Shown one piece after another: positions 54,518-63,809 of a stretch of DNA of 64,000 nt. Below the pieces are notes generated by a model. That model searched no databases, had not been told where the DNA came from, and saw only the letters and a list, made by a program, of their open reading frames with translations. The stretch lies in contig JAILDV010000035.1 in assembly GCA_024688885.1 (NCBI GenBank), forward strand, positions 1 through 64,000, given 5' to 3'. Made by a program: the position numbers and the translations under genes. The number at the start of each line of letters is the position of its first letter. Position 1 is the first letter of the stretch. This DNA is from Bacteroidaceae bacterium (lineage in GTDB: Bacteria > Bacteroidota > Bacteroidia > Bacteroidales > Bacteroidaceae).

Positions 54518-56626
54518 ATGAAATTAACAAAAATGAAAATTTGGGCGCTTGTCCTGTGCGTGGTGTCAGCCATGCAAATTGCAGTAGTGAGTTGTTCCGA
54601 TGACCCGGGCGTGGAGAATTACTACACCCAGTCAAAAGAATATGCTTCATCCTACCTGCAGAATCGAGAGCAATACTCCGAATATCTGAAGATTCTGGAG
54701 CGGGCGAGGGGAGAGTACAACCTTCGTCTGGTGGATATGCTGGGCACCTATGGCTCCTACACCGTGTTTGCCCCCACCAATGAAGCGGTGGCAAAGTATC
54801 TGGCAGAACGCGGACTCTCTTCTGTCGATGAACTTTCTGTGGCTGACTGCGACACCATCGCGCTCAACTCCATCATCGAGACGGCATACTTCACGACCGA
54901 CATCAACGAAGGTCCTTATCCGAAGTCTAACATGCTGGAGCACATCCTCAGTGTCAAGTCTTTTACGGAATGGGATGCACAGAAACAGGATTCAGTTCTG
55001 ACAATGTACATCAACCAAGCCTCGCTGGTCATTCATGCTGACGACTCTGTGGCAAACGGAGTGGTGCACACCGTGAGCACCATTGTCGGTTCACCCAACG
55101 ACCTCATCGGAGCTGTCATTCTCCAAGACTCCATCTGCTCGCTCTATGCAAAGGCATTCCAGGTGACAGGCATCATGGACACCCTGCAAGACCACTACGT
55201 AGATGACACCTACGGATGGGCAAACGACAAAGACCGTATCGACTCCTGCACATGGACAAACGACAAGATGCTCATCATCACAGCCGACGGTAACGAATAC
55301 GACAACGTGGCATATCCAGCCAAGCGCTACTTCAACTACACCGTCTTCCTGTGCCCCGACTCCATTCTGGAACAGAAGTACGGCATCAAGACATTGGACG
55401 ACCTTCGTGGCAAGGCACATCAGCTTTACGATCCTGTCTTTCCTGAAGATGCAGGCATCACCGACGAGACCGACCGCCGCAATGCCCTTAACCGCTTCAT
55501 CTCCTACCATGTGCTCGACCGCTATGGCGACTACTACAGCCTCACTTGTATGAACAACGACCAGCTGCAATATGAGTTCAACCGCATGAAATACGACATC
55601 TGCGACTGGTACGGCACACTCATGCCTCATTCCTTGATGAAGCTCTCCTTCCCATCAGGCACCCAGCCCGGTCTTTATGTCAACCGTCGCGGTGTGCGTC
55701 ACCATGCCGATGAGCGCGGAGGCTACTATCGAGGCGCCAAGGTGTCCCGTCCACAGGATTACACCAAGGTGAACACAGCCCTGAACGGCATCTACCATCA
55801 CATCGATGACATCGTGGCCTACGACTTCAACATGCAGGAAATCGTCATGAACGACTGCATCCGAATGGACTGCACCACTTTGTCGCCCGACTTCATGACC
55901 AAGCTCACTGACGGTGATGTGGCACGTGGACATGCAGGAACTGACGGTAACAAATACCCTGGCGGTTCCAACAACACCTCCGCAGCCAACAACCCTGGCC
56001 GCAACGTCGGTTTCAAGCCCGGCTATGTGCGCAACTTCAGCATGTCTCCTCAGACCCACATGCACGTCCGTTGCCGTTCACTTTGGTACGGATGCTACGA
56101 AGCTGACGAAGTGCTCTTCAAGGGACGCTACGACTTCACCCTCACCTTGCCATCCGTTCCAGCCGGCACCTACGAAATCCGTATGTTCACCAATGCAGGC
56201 TACTCCACTCGTGGCATCATTCAGGTCTATATCGACGGCGAGCCACAAGGCATTCCGTTCGACATGCGCAAGAACGGTAAGGAACTCTTCGGATGGACAT
56301 CCGACGATAATCTCGGTGACGACGATGCCATTGCAGCATTCGACAAGTCCATCCACAACCTCGGTTGGATGAAAGGTCCAAAGTGCTATCACCCACAGCC
56401 GCGTAACAGCTTCGATGCCTCATCGAGCAACCTCCGCAACGGTGACGCCAACGGACGTCAGATCCGTAAGATATTCGGCACCTTCACCACCGACGGAAAG
56501 ACCGACCACTACCTGCGCATCCAGCAGAAGATGGAGTCCGACAACAACGAGTTGCCATTCGACTTCATCGAACTCTGTCCAAGCTCCGTCTATAACAACG
56601 AGTACTTCCCAGAACCCGTCTGGTAA
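54518..56626 (+). CDS. Fasciclin-domain lipoprotein
   Basis: 702 residues from ATG 54518, with lipobox V-V-S-C. An FAS1-like adhesion fold is indicated by Y-T-V-F-A-P-T-N-E-A-V-A-K-Y-L near 80-95 and a second at about 300-350 (Y-F-N-Y-T-V-F-L-C-P-D-S). The C-terminal 200 residues look like a carbohydrate-binding jelly roll. Surface lipoproteins of this kind occur with SusC/D-like systems; none is adjacent. Confidence 0.8.
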   Translation: MKLTKMKIWALVLCVVSAMQIAVVSCSDDPGVENYYTQSKEYASSYLQNREQYSEYLKILERARGEYNLRLVDMLGTYGSYTVFAPTNEAVAKYLAERGLSSVDELSVADCDTIALNSIIETAYFTTDINEGPYPKSNMLEHILSVKSFTEWDAQKQDSVLTMYINQASLVIHADDSVANGVVHTVSTIVGSPNDLIGAVILQDSICSLYAKAFQVTGIMDTLQDHYVDDTYGWANDKDRIDSCTWTNDKMLIITADGNEYDNVAYPAKRYFNYTVFLCPDSILEQKYGIKTLDDLRGKAHQLYDPVFPEDAGITDETDRRNALNRFISYHVLDRYGDYYSLTCMNNDQLQYEFNRMKYDICDWYGTLMPHSLMKLSFPSGTQPGLYVNRRGVRHHADERGGYYRGAKVSRPQDYTKVNTALNGIYHHIDDIVAYDFNMQEIVMNDCIRMDCTTLSPDFMTKLTDGDVARGHAGTDGNKYPGGSNNTSAANNPGRNVGFKPGYVRNFSMSPQTHMHVRCRSLWYGCYEADEVLFKGRYDFTLTLPSVPAGTYEIRMFTNAGYSTRGIIQVYIDGEPQGIPFDMRKNGKELFGWTSDDNLGDDDAIAAFDKSIHNLGWMKGPKCYHPQPRNSFDASSSNLRNGDANGRQIRKIFGTFTTDGKTDHYLRIQQKMESDNNELPFDFIELCPSSVYNNEYFPEPVW

Positions 56627-56650
56627 TACACACATCGTTATATATAAGAA

Positions 56651-56678
56651 CAAGAGGCATCCGAGTGGGTGCCTCTTG
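56651..56678 (+). terminator. Terminator after the fasciclin gene
   Basis: CAAGAGGCATCC with GGGTGCCTCTTG around GAGT, one G-U pair, followed by TGTTTG. Confidence 0.75.
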
Positions 56679-56762
56679 TGTTTGAACAGCGCAAAAACAT
56701 GACGGGCACCCAGCGCATGTCATTTCTCGCTGAGTGCCCATCTACAGTCAAGGTGTCAAACC

Positions 56763-57173
56763 TTACGCAGTCACATCCAGTGCCTCGCCAGCACCACCCA
56801 CAGACAAGTCCTTCAGCATCTGCTTGAACTTTCCGCCAGGGTAGAAGTTAATCTTCTTGATGAAACCCTTGCCACCGATGGTGTCGTCCACATCGTCAAG
56901 CAGCTTGGCGGTCTTCGAGTTGAAGACAGGCTTGAACGAACCGAACTGACCAAGGCTGACGGCATGACCAATCTCCATGTAGTGCACCAGCGAAGTGAGC
57001 AATGCCTCCACCACAGCGCGAGTCTGAGCCTTACTCACACCCACAATCTGAATCATTTCAAGCAACTGCTCGTAGGTCACTTTCGGGAACGTCAGCTGAA
57101 TAGCCTTGTACACCTCAGGCTTCTCCTCCAGATACTGGAGCGTCACCTTGCCCTTTCGATACTGTAAACCCAT
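56763..57173 (-). CDS. HU-like DNA-binding protein
   Basis: 136 residues: V-E-A-L-L-T-S-L-V-H-Y-M-E-I-G and G-Q-F-G-S-F-K-P are HU/IHF family features, with the extended N-terminus of Bacteroidales HU-like proteins. A strong AAAGAAAGGAG site precedes the ATG on the minus strand. Usually found near VirE-type genes, as here. Confidence 0.85.
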   Translation of the reverse strand: MGLQYRKGKVTLQYLEEKPEVYKAIQLTFPKVTYEQLLEMIQIVGVSKAQTRAVVEALLTSLVHYMEIGHAVSLGQFGSFKPVFNSKTAKLLDDVDDTIGGKGFIKKINFYPGGKFKQMLKDLSVGGAGEALDVTA

Positions 57174-57346
57174 AATTTGGTCTCCTTTCTTTTAACTAAA
57201 TTAGACATTCATTTTAACACTCACTCATATCTTTGGCCATTGATATGCTTTTTCTTTGAAACTAATTTGAATAATCCCCATAATCTTATCCACTAATCCT
57301 CATAATATTATTCTTATTAATGGGCAAAATTATTGGCTACGCCGAG

Positions 57347-57865
57347 CTAAAGGTTCATATTATTCACATTGGTTTTAATTTCTTTGTTGTCAATCTCGAG
57401 GTAGAACTCCTCCATCTTTCCGAACGCCTCATACACCAGTGCATCCAGTTTCTTGAACACCTCCTCACCATGCTCAATCCTCCGTTTCTGCGGACACTCC
57501 ACCACGTTGCCCTCTTCGTCGGTGTAGTAGTGGAAGGCTGGCTCACCAATCAGGATTTCCCCCACCTTGCATTGGCGACACCAAGAATGCCCCAACCACA
57601 CCTGCCTGTGCCCCGGGCACTTCGGCACCCTCAGTCCCATTGGCGAGTATGCGCCTCCACCTGCTTTCATCCGCCATCTTCCCACCGGCAGACAGTACCG
57701 TGAAGCTCCGGCAAACGCCTCCTCATACTTCTTGTAACTCGACTCACGAGCCTCACACACCATGCGAGGCTCTGAGTCTCCATCCAGCCACACCTCCATC
57801 ACCGACTTCGTGATGCGGTCATCACCATAATACCTGTGCAATTTAATAGTCATTCGTTCTTTCAA
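57347..57865 (-). CDS. DUF5675-family protein
   Basis: 172 residues with H-R-Y-Y-G-D-D-R-I-T, C-L-P-V-G-R-W-R-M and P-M-G-L-R-V-P-K-C-P-G-H, resembling DUF5675. Its role is unknown; it travels with phage-like and VirE modules. The minus-strand -7 box TAACTTTG at 57961-57954 is its likely promoter. TTAGACATTCATTTT precedes both this gene and the HU gene. Confidence 0.65.
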   Translation of the reverse strand: MKERMTIKLHRYYGDDRITKSVMEVWLDGDSEPRMVCEARESSYKKYEEAFAGASRYCLPVGRWRMKAGGGAYSPMGLRVPKCPGHRQVWLGHSWCRQCKVGEILIGEPAFHYYTDEEGNVVECPQKRRIEHGEEVFKKLDALVYEAFGKMEEFYLEIDNKEIKTNVNNMNL

Positions 57866-58154
57866 ATTATTAGTTTAGACATTCATTTTTTCGTTCTATT
57901 TCGACCTCCGCCCAACACGTGGGCTGGTTCGTTTTTCGTTTCCTTTTACGCTACAAAGTTACGAAAAAATCCTGAAATATCCAACTATTTTCCACTCTTT
58001 TTTCGTCTTTTATTCAACTTTTTCTTCAACTAATTTCCGCCCCTCATCACAGCCCACAACCACCATTATCCTTTGCCCTAAACCGTAATTTGCCCTTGCC
58101 CTAAACCGAAATTACGTCTGTTCGTGTCGTGAAGGAACATTTGCAGCAAAAGCC

Positions 58155-58186
58155 TTTGCTATTCTCAATAAATGTTCTTACCTTTG
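58155..58186 (+). promoter_or_regulatory. Promoter placing transcription at the start codon of the transposase-like gene
   Basis: TTTG (58155-58158), 20 bases, TACCTTTG (58179-58186). Transcription would begin within a few bases of ATG 58192, so the mRNA would be leaderless or nearly so. Translation may alternatively start at ATG 58249. Confidence 0.6.
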
Positions 58187-58191
58187 TGGCC

Positions 58192-59295
58192 ATGAACAGA
58201 GAAACCTACGAGAAACAGAAAGCCTTCGCTGGTGAGAAAAAGCCATCCATGCTCCGTCGTGCCATCGACCACGATTACACTGACCGTATGATTTATATGG
58301 TCACCATGACCACTGAAGGTCGCCGTCCCCTCTTCGGCACAGTCCTTGGCCGTGGCGATGCCCCTTTTGACAGTCCTGAAGCTCCAAGAGTGGAACTCAC
58401 GCCCCTCGGTCAGCGAGTGCATGACGAGTGGTGGGGCATTCCCCGATATTATCCCCAAGTGGAGATTCTTGCCCTTCAGATGATGCCCGATCATCTCCAT
58501 GGCATCATCTTCGTCAAAGAAAAGATGGATAAAGACCTTAGCAGCGTCATCCGTGGCTTTAAGACAGGCTGCCACCGTGCCTACCGTGAGCTCTTTCCCT
58601 CAGTAGCAGCTCAGTCCGCAGCGTCTGTTTCCCTCCTTGCGTCTGCTTCTTCCGTCTCGTTTGTTGCGTCTGAGTCGCAACAGACAAACCAACCATCCCA
58701 GCCTCAGTTAGCTAAATCTTCTTCCCATCCCACCTATGGTTTCCTCTTCTCCCGTGGCTACAACGACAAGCTTCTCCTTCGCAAAGGTCAGCTTCAGCGT
58801 TGGTTTGACTATCTCCGTGACAACCCACGGCGCCTTCTCATGAAACGAGAGCACCCCGACCTCTTCCGGGTTCAGCGAGGACTCATCGTAGCAGGTCAGC
58901 AATTCTCCGCCATTGGCAACCGCTTCCTCCTCGATTATCCCCTACGAGTGCAGGTGCAATGCTCTCGCCGCCTCACGCCCGAGCAGATTGCCAGCCAAAC
59001 CACCCATTTCCTGACCCTTGCCCACCAAGGAGCAGTCCTTGTCTCTCCCTGCATCTCCCCTGGCGAGAAAGCTGTCATGCGCGCCGCTTTTGAGGAAGGT
59101 CACCCCCTCATCATCCTCCAAGAGAATGGCTTTACCGACCTTGCCAAACCCGGAGGTCGACGCATGGAAGCTTGCCAACGTGGTCAGCTCCTTCTCCTCG
59201 CCCCTTGGGATCACCACAATGAACGGTTGACCATCCGCCGAGGTCAATGCATGGCACTCAACGACATGGCGAGGATGATTTGCGATAGGGGATGA
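58192..59295 (+). CDS. REP-type Y1 (HUH) transposase fused to a Rossmann-like C-terminal domain
   Basis: 367 residues. The first half has the HUH motif M-P-D-H-L-H-G-I-I (His at 101 and 103) and the catalytic tyrosine region F-S-R-G-Y-N-D-K (Y190) with Y-L-R-D-N-P-R-R, as in REP-associated transposases. A Ser/Ala/Gln-rich linker is at 140-175. Residues 277-340 (G-A-V-L-V-S-P-C-I-S-P-G-E-K, P-L-I-I-L, G-Q-L-L-L-L-A-P-W) look like a DprA/LOG-type Rossmann fold, not part of known transposases. REP-like palindromes at 6886 may be its substrate. Confidence 0.8.
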   Translation: MNRETYEKQKAFAGEKKPSMLRRAIDHDYTDRMIYMVTMTTEGRRPLFGTVLGRGDAPFDSPEAPRVELTPLGQRVHDEWWGIPRYYPQVEILALQMMPDHLHGIIFVKEKMDKDLSSVIRGFKTGCHRAYRELFPSVAAQSAASVSLLASASSVSFVASESQQTNQPSQPQLAKSSSHPTYGFLFSRGYNDKLLLRKGQLQRWFDYLRDNPRRLLMKREHPDLFRVQRGLIVAGQQFSAIGNRFLLDYPLRVQVQCSRRLTPEQIASQTTHFLTLAHQGAVLVSPCISPGEKAVMRAAFEEGHPLIILQENGFTDLAKPGGRRMEACQRGQLLLLAPWDHHNERLTIRRGQCMALNDMARMICDRG

Positions 59296-59374
59296 ATGGC
59301 GGCATGAGCGAAAAGCGGACATGCGGACACTTAATAGTGAAGGAGGTGTGGTCATTTTCATATAGGCAATAAAA

Positions 59375-59428
59375 TAAATCCCTAAATACCTTGTTGTATT
59401 ATACAAGTGATTTAAGGATTTATTTTTG
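59375..59428. terminator. Shared hairpin terminator
   Basis: AAATCC..TAAAT..CTTGT pairs with ACAAG..ATTTA..GGATTT, with T runs after it. It separates the transposase and VirE genes, which are convergent. Confidence 0.65.
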
Positions 59429-59474
59429 ATGCTTTAAAGAATTCACCTCACTTCCCTCACCATTGCGTTTGGTT

Positions 59475-61043
59475 TCATTTGAAAACATCCGGTATAAACT
59501 CCCTTGAGTCTGCTTCATTCTCCTTATGGCGAATGTCTTTGTCCACCAACACCACCAGATATTTGGTGTAGCCTAAAATCCGCTTGCTTTCAAAGTTCAT
59601 GCGTTTCATCGCCTTGCCGATTTCGGAGGTGCTAAAGGAACGTCCCCGATGTCCCAAGTCACCCAATTCAGTCAAAATGTCACCAGCCGAGAGCGCAATA
59701 CCTTGTTCCTCCTTTTCGGGTTTGCGAAGGAAAGTCTTTAGAACTTCCTCACAATCGTTTGGCTCGATGTACAGGCTGTTGTGCTGACTGATGAGTTGGC
59801 TTTCCTCTTGGTCGGGTTTGGGCTGGTAGCCATGATCAAGCAAGTAGAGAGCCTGAGCAAATGCTCCTTCGTAAGGCAAGGGAAAATTCTCCAAATCCAC
59901 GGTGCCTTTCAAGTCAACCACCAGATACCGACGGCTACCCTCCGCATTGCGGATGAAGTTGTCTTCATTCGTGGTGGCAATCAGGGAGGCCCTGCGCTTC
60001 CGCGACTCTCGGAATCGGGCATAGGCATCGCGCAAATTCGACCGGCTCGATGTGACGATGTATTTGAATGCCTCATTCTTTTGGGTACTGCCGAATGAGA
60101 TTTCGTCAAAGATGATGAGCGGAGTTTCCGACAGCGAAATGACAAAGTCCTTGTCGAGCCGTTCCGATGGTCCCACTTCCAGACGGTAATCTCGGAGGCA
60201 TGGAGGCAAGATGTGCCGTGCGAAGAACGTCTTGCCGATGTGTTGCTTACCCTTCAGGATAGGCATCATCGGATTTTCGTTCGTGCGGTCTAACACCAGT
60301 GCCACCAGCCCCACATGCCACTTCTTGAGCATGCGGTCATAGAAATCCTCGTTTTCCGGGTCATTGAATTCCATGTGACCAACGTAGAAATCATGCAGAT
60401 AATCGGGGTCGATGTCAGGATTCCATGGTTTCAGCCCATCGAGCCATGTGGCCAATTCATCATAGTCGGGACAAAAATCCCTGCTGAAAATCATGGCTTT
60501 CACATCTTGTTGTTTCACCCTCAGCCCGTTTTCCAGTAACCGACAGTAGAACGTGTCGAGGTCTCTGTCTTGAAAAGGACGCCAATCCAGCCCACTCTCC
60601 TTCACCTCCGGTCTTTGTCGCCACGTGTTGTAGCGCCACTCCGCCTGCTCTTTCAACTTCTCCGCAATCTGAGCCATGCGGTTACGCTGTTCCTCTTCCT
60701 GCTCCTCCTTACGCTGTTTCTCGTTTTGCGACCTTCTTCCTGAAGGCATTCGGATGTCAATGCCTGCATCCTTTGCACTCTGCATCAAGGTGCCCAGTGA
60801 CACCATGCCCCGACCGCTTTTCAAACAATTGTCAAACTTCTCGTCACACTCCTTTCGGTCATATTTCGGATAAACCGAACAAATGGTTTGATAAGCCTCC
60901 CTCGCACCCTCTCCAAGAGAGGCACACGCGAGGGTAATGTTCACCCAGTCGCTGTACTGGGCTGTAAGGTCAATCTGACTCTCTCTGATTCTCTTGGCAA
61001 CGACCTCCAGCCGTTCCAAGTCCGTGAATTGATTCTGTGTCAT
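59475..61043 (-). CDS. VirE/primase-C-terminal ATPase
   Basis: 522 residues. The N-terminal 90 residues fit PriCT-like domain; the VirE P-loop ATPase domain carries L-K-G-K-Q-H-I-G-K-T-F-F (Walker A), I-I-F-D-E-I (Walker B) and A-T-T-N-E-D-N-F (sensor). It forms a primase-helicase with the next gene, as on phage and integrative elements; in many Bacteroidales it is a chromosomal relic. It follows the VirE_N gene after 3 bases. Confidence 0.85.
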   Translation of the reverse strand: MTQNQFTDLERLEVVAKRIRESQIDLTAQYSDWVNITLACASLGEGAREAYQTICSVYPKYDRKECDEKFDNCLKSGRGMVSLGTLMQSAKDAGIDIRMPSGRRSQNEKQRKEEQEEEQRNRMAQIAEKLKEQAEWRYNTWRQRPEVKESGLDWRPFQDRDLDTFYCRLLENGLRVKQQDVKAMIFSRDFCPDYDELATWLDGLKPWNPDIDPDYLHDFYVGHMEFNDPENEDFYDRMLKKWHVGLVALVLDRTNENPMMPILKGKQHIGKTFFARHILPPCLRDYRLEVGPSERLDKDFVISLSETPLIIFDEISFGSTQKNEAFKYIVTSSRSNLRDAYARFRESRKRRASLIATTNEDNFIRNAEGSRRYLVVDLKGTVDLENFPLPYEGAFAQALYLLDHGYQPKPDQEESQLISQHNSLYIEPNDCEEVLKTFLRKPEKEEQGIALSAGDILTELGDLGHRGRSFSTSEIGKAMKRMNFESKRILGYTKYLVVLVDKDIRHKENEADSREFIPDVFK

Positions 61044-61046
61044 ACT

Positions 61047-61649
61047 TTACTGATATTGATGATTAATAAAACAATCCTTATCCCAAGGTAGGAAACAAGC
61101 CCTACACACATCTGAGCCGCTTTTGTCAATAGTGATGCCATGGTGAAATGCCACATAATGCTGCAAACCCTCAAACTGAGCCTTGAAGTCTTTGCCTTGC
61201 AGCCATTCGGGAACACGGACAATCCACTTCACGCCCCGTCCCTTGGGCGATACAAAGCAAAGCCCAGTCTCAATGTGCTTGTCGGCAATCAACAGTTGCT
61301 GTACCTCGCGAGCATCCTCAACAGATGAGAGGTCGTCAATGTCAGCCACCAGCCAAGGAGAACGCACGACCAGACTACGGGCATTCCTGTAAGAAAACAC
61401 CCCATTGAAGGTTGCCACCTCAAAGTTCAACTTCTTGAAGTCGCCCATCTCTTCTTTAGTTGCTTTTTCCGCCATACTTCGAAGTGTCTCCGTTGCCCAT
61501 CGTGCGCGTTCAGATTTAATATATTCATAAACCCACTTGATGTCTTGTGTTTGCTGGGGTCTTGTAGCCAGAACGGCTTTCCCCTCTTTGTTTCGATATC
61601 CTCTTCCGAAAATCGAAAACTTCTCATTAATTATCTCTTTAATAGCCAT
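61047..61649 (-). CDS. VirE N-terminal (BT4734-like) protein
   Basis: 200 residues with F-N-G-V-F-S-Y-R-N, V-A-D-I-D-D-L and G-V-K-W-I-V-R-V-P, the BT4734/VirE_N pattern, probably the primase half. First gene of the pair; the minus-strand -7 box TATCTTTG (61749-61742) lies 93 bases upstream. The region 61650-62364 has no gene I can support; short frames at 61820-62002 (minus) and 61861-62097 (plus) lack recognisable features. Confidence 0.8.
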   Translation of the reverse strand: MAIKEIINEKFSIFGRGYRNKEGKAVLATRPQQTQDIKWVYEYIKSERARWATETLRSMAEKATKEEMGDFKKLNFEVATFNGVFSYRNARSLVVRSPWLVADIDDLSSVEDAREVQQLLIADKHIETGLCFVSPKGRGVKWIVRVPEWLQGKDFKAQFEGLQHYVAFHHGITIDKSGSDVCRACFLPWDKDCFINHQYQ

Positions 61650-62364
61650 TAATATTTTATATTTGTTTAATTTACTTTCAAAATAGTCCTTCGGGTTTAC
61701 TCATCCGCATCAGACGGAAGAAGCCCCCGAAGTTTCTGATGCAAAGATACGATGAATTAAGCGAAAATAATCGAGGCACATTTATCCTTAAAACGCACAA
61801 TCATTTATCTTATTAATAATCAACAATATAGCAAAAACACTATTTTATTAATAGAATAATTTGAGAAAGGATTCTCATGCAAGATGTTCAACAAGCCACG
61901 ATCAAAAACGTGGTACAAGTTTATCAGCAAATTCCTCCGAGTGTTGTTTGCAACGATCGCAAGATAGCGACACGTATACAAAAAGTCAAGGGCAAAGTAC
62001 ATTTAACATTTACAGTGTATGTAATTCACGCTCAGGTTTACTCGTTACATTAACGAAAGCATCCAAGAACATGTTCTCAGGTGTAAAGGTACAATGAATC
62101 CACGAAACAGGGGGTAACAAAAAATGTATCGATATTACATGTTAGGTTGTCCTATTACGGAATGCATCTTGTATAAAATAACAAATTATAGAAACATATC
62201 AGCCAAAAGGAATGAATATTGGATGATATATGTTTAAATGAGTGAAATGAAATGAGAAAAGAAGTTGTGACACCTGTTATGTCAATTTCGTACTCTTTAT
62301 TCACTATTTTTTTACTTTTTTTAGTTATACACTTTCTCTTTTCACTAATTCTTCTCCCAAAACT

Positions 62365-62395
62365 TTTGTCGTTCGAAATTATCTTTGTACTTTTG
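62365..62395 (+). promoter_or_regulatory. Promoter of structured RNA B
   Basis: TTTG (62365-62368), 19 bases, TACTTTTG (62388-62395), an exact Bacteroidota promoter. Transcription would begin near 62400, four bases before the first hairpin. Confidence 0.7.
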
Positions 62396-62399
62396 CAAC

Positions 62400-62678
62400 T
62401 AATCATCGGCATAAGCCTCGGCGGAGGCGCTGATGTGACATATTAGAATAATAACAAGCGTTTGCTGTTATTCGGAATTGCTTCAAGAACCTAGGAAATT
62501 CAAGAACTAATATGCCGAAAGAATAAGTCGCAAACGTCTGTGCGTTAAGCATGGGCGTGACTTATCTGGTGTATTTAGGCTTCCTAGGGCCGTTGAAGCA
62601 TGGATGGGAATATCGTCCATGCTTTTTGCAGCCCTATAGCCTGCCTCCGAAGATAAGCATGCGCATAATGCATAGCGT
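62400..62678 (+). ncRNA. Structured RNA B, leader of the second methyltransferase locus
   Basis: About 279 nt. The 5' hairpin is nearly continuous (62404-62410/62429-62435 and 62415-62419/62424-62428). Long-range helices: CTTCAA (62481-62486) with TTGAAG (62593-62598), and CCTAGGAA (62490-62497) with TTCCTAGG (62581-62588), perfect. Inside, ATAAGTC (62523-62529) with GACTTAT (62559-62565). CGTTTGC (62459-62465) may form a pseudoknot with GCAAACG (62530-62536). Shared with RNA A in the same order: GCGTTTGCTGTTATT (62458), TAGGAA (62492), CGAAAG (62516). The 62-nt insert of RNA A is absent. Confidence 0.75.
62596..62627 (+). terminator. Terminator-like hairpin inside RNA B
   Basis: AAGCATGGATG (62596-62606) pairs with CGTCCATGCTT (62614-62624), one G-U, followed by TTT (five T in a row at 62623-62627). 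It could end RNA B at about 62627 or act as an attenuator; it competes for 62596-62598 with the long-range helix. Confidence 0.6.
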
Positions 62679-63809
62679 ATGGCTAAAAGAAATTTGGATG
62701 CTGCCAAGACAGCCAAGAAAGACGAGTTTTATACGCAGTTGACAGATATTGAGCGAGAGTTGCAGCACTACTGGCCGCACTTTCGTGACAAGGTGGTATT
62801 GTGCAACTGCGATGACCCCTACGAAAGCAACTTCTTTAAGTACTTTGCTCTGCGGTTCAATCAGTTGGGATTGAAGAAGCTGATTTGTACGTGCTACAAT
62901 GGTTCACCTGTACAAGGGAACGAGTTGTTACTCCGTTTTGAGCCTTGGGATGACGAAGCGGAAATCAAGAAAAAGGCTTATAAGGTAGAGATTACGGAAG
63001 TGAAAGACATGAATGGTGATGGTGCTGTTGACCTTTCTGATGTGCGTTATCTACTCCAGAACGACAAGAATGTGCTTTCCACTTTGCAAACAGGCGATTT
63101 CCGTGACCCGGAATGTATAGAATTGCTAAAGCAGGCAGATATTGTGGTGACCAATCCACCTTTCTCACTGTTTAGAGAATATCTTAGACAATTGATGGAG
63201 TATGAGAAAAAATTTATAATTGTAGGACATCAGAATGCTATAACGTACAAAGAGGTCTTTCCTCTTCTTAAAGAGAACAAGGTTTGGCTTGGATATGGAT
63301 TCAAAGGTGGTGCAGCTCATTTCTTTTCTCCATATGAAGACGTGGCGACTGCAGGTGATCACAAAAAAGATATGATTCGTGTTTCTGGAGTGAATTGGTT
63401 TACCAATATAGAGATTGCCAAACGCAATGAACAAATAGATTTGGTTTGTAAGTATTCTCCTGGAGAATACCCTACTTATGATAACTACGATGCTATAGAG
63501 GTTTGTAAAACAGCGGACATTCCTTGTGATTATGATGGTCTAATGGGTGTCCCTATCACCTTTATGGATAAGTATAATCCCAACCAATTTGAGATTGTAA
63601 CATTGGGGATAGGCGAAGGTAATTTCACACCCAAAAAGAAATATGAGAAATTTAGAAATCCAGAAACAAAGGAGTTTATATCGGATAAACGTGATTTTCT
63701 TTTGTATGTAAGAAAACCCAATGGAAAATATCTAACATCTGAAGGATATAGACTCGATAAAGTATATGCCCGTATAATTATCCGCAATAAACATCCCAAA
63801 GCCTTATGA
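62679..63809 (+). CDS. EcoRI-family adenine-specific DNA methyltransferase (copy B)
   Basis: 376 residues, aligning with copy A over the whole length: D-A-A-K-T-A-K-K-D-E-F-Y-T-Q at 7-20, C-N-C-D-D-P at 42-47, [11 protein letters not shown] with NPPF at 159-162, and V-N-W-F-T-N-I. Residues 110-121 (DMNGDGAVDLSD) are a good dockerin/EF-hand-like calcium loop. The C-terminal 90 residues differ from copy A, where target recognition may lie. The stop overlaps the next start (ATGA). Confidence 0.88.
   Translation: MAKRNLDAAKTAKKDEFYTQLTDIERELQHYWPHFRDKVVLCNCDDPYESNFFKYFALRFNQLGLKKLICTCYNGSPVQGNELLLRFEPWDDEAEIKKKAYKVEITEVKDMNGDGAVDLSDVRYLLQNDKNVLSTLQTGDFRDPECIELLKQADIVVTNPPFSLFREYLRQLMEYEKKFIIVGHQNAITYKEVFPLLKENKVWLGYGFKGGAAHFFSPYEDVATAGDHKKDMIRVSGVNWFTNIEIAKRNEQIDLVCKYSPGEYPTYDNYDAIEVCKTADIPCDYDGLMGVPITFMDKYNPNQFEIVTLGIGEGNFTPKKKYEKFRNPETKEFISDKRDFLLYVRKPNGKYLTSEGYRLDKVYARIIIRNKHPKAL

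Noticed and set aside
61820-62097. Small frames on both strands between VirE_N and RNA B
   Set aside because: No ribosome sites, no recognisable sequence, AT-rich; probably chance.
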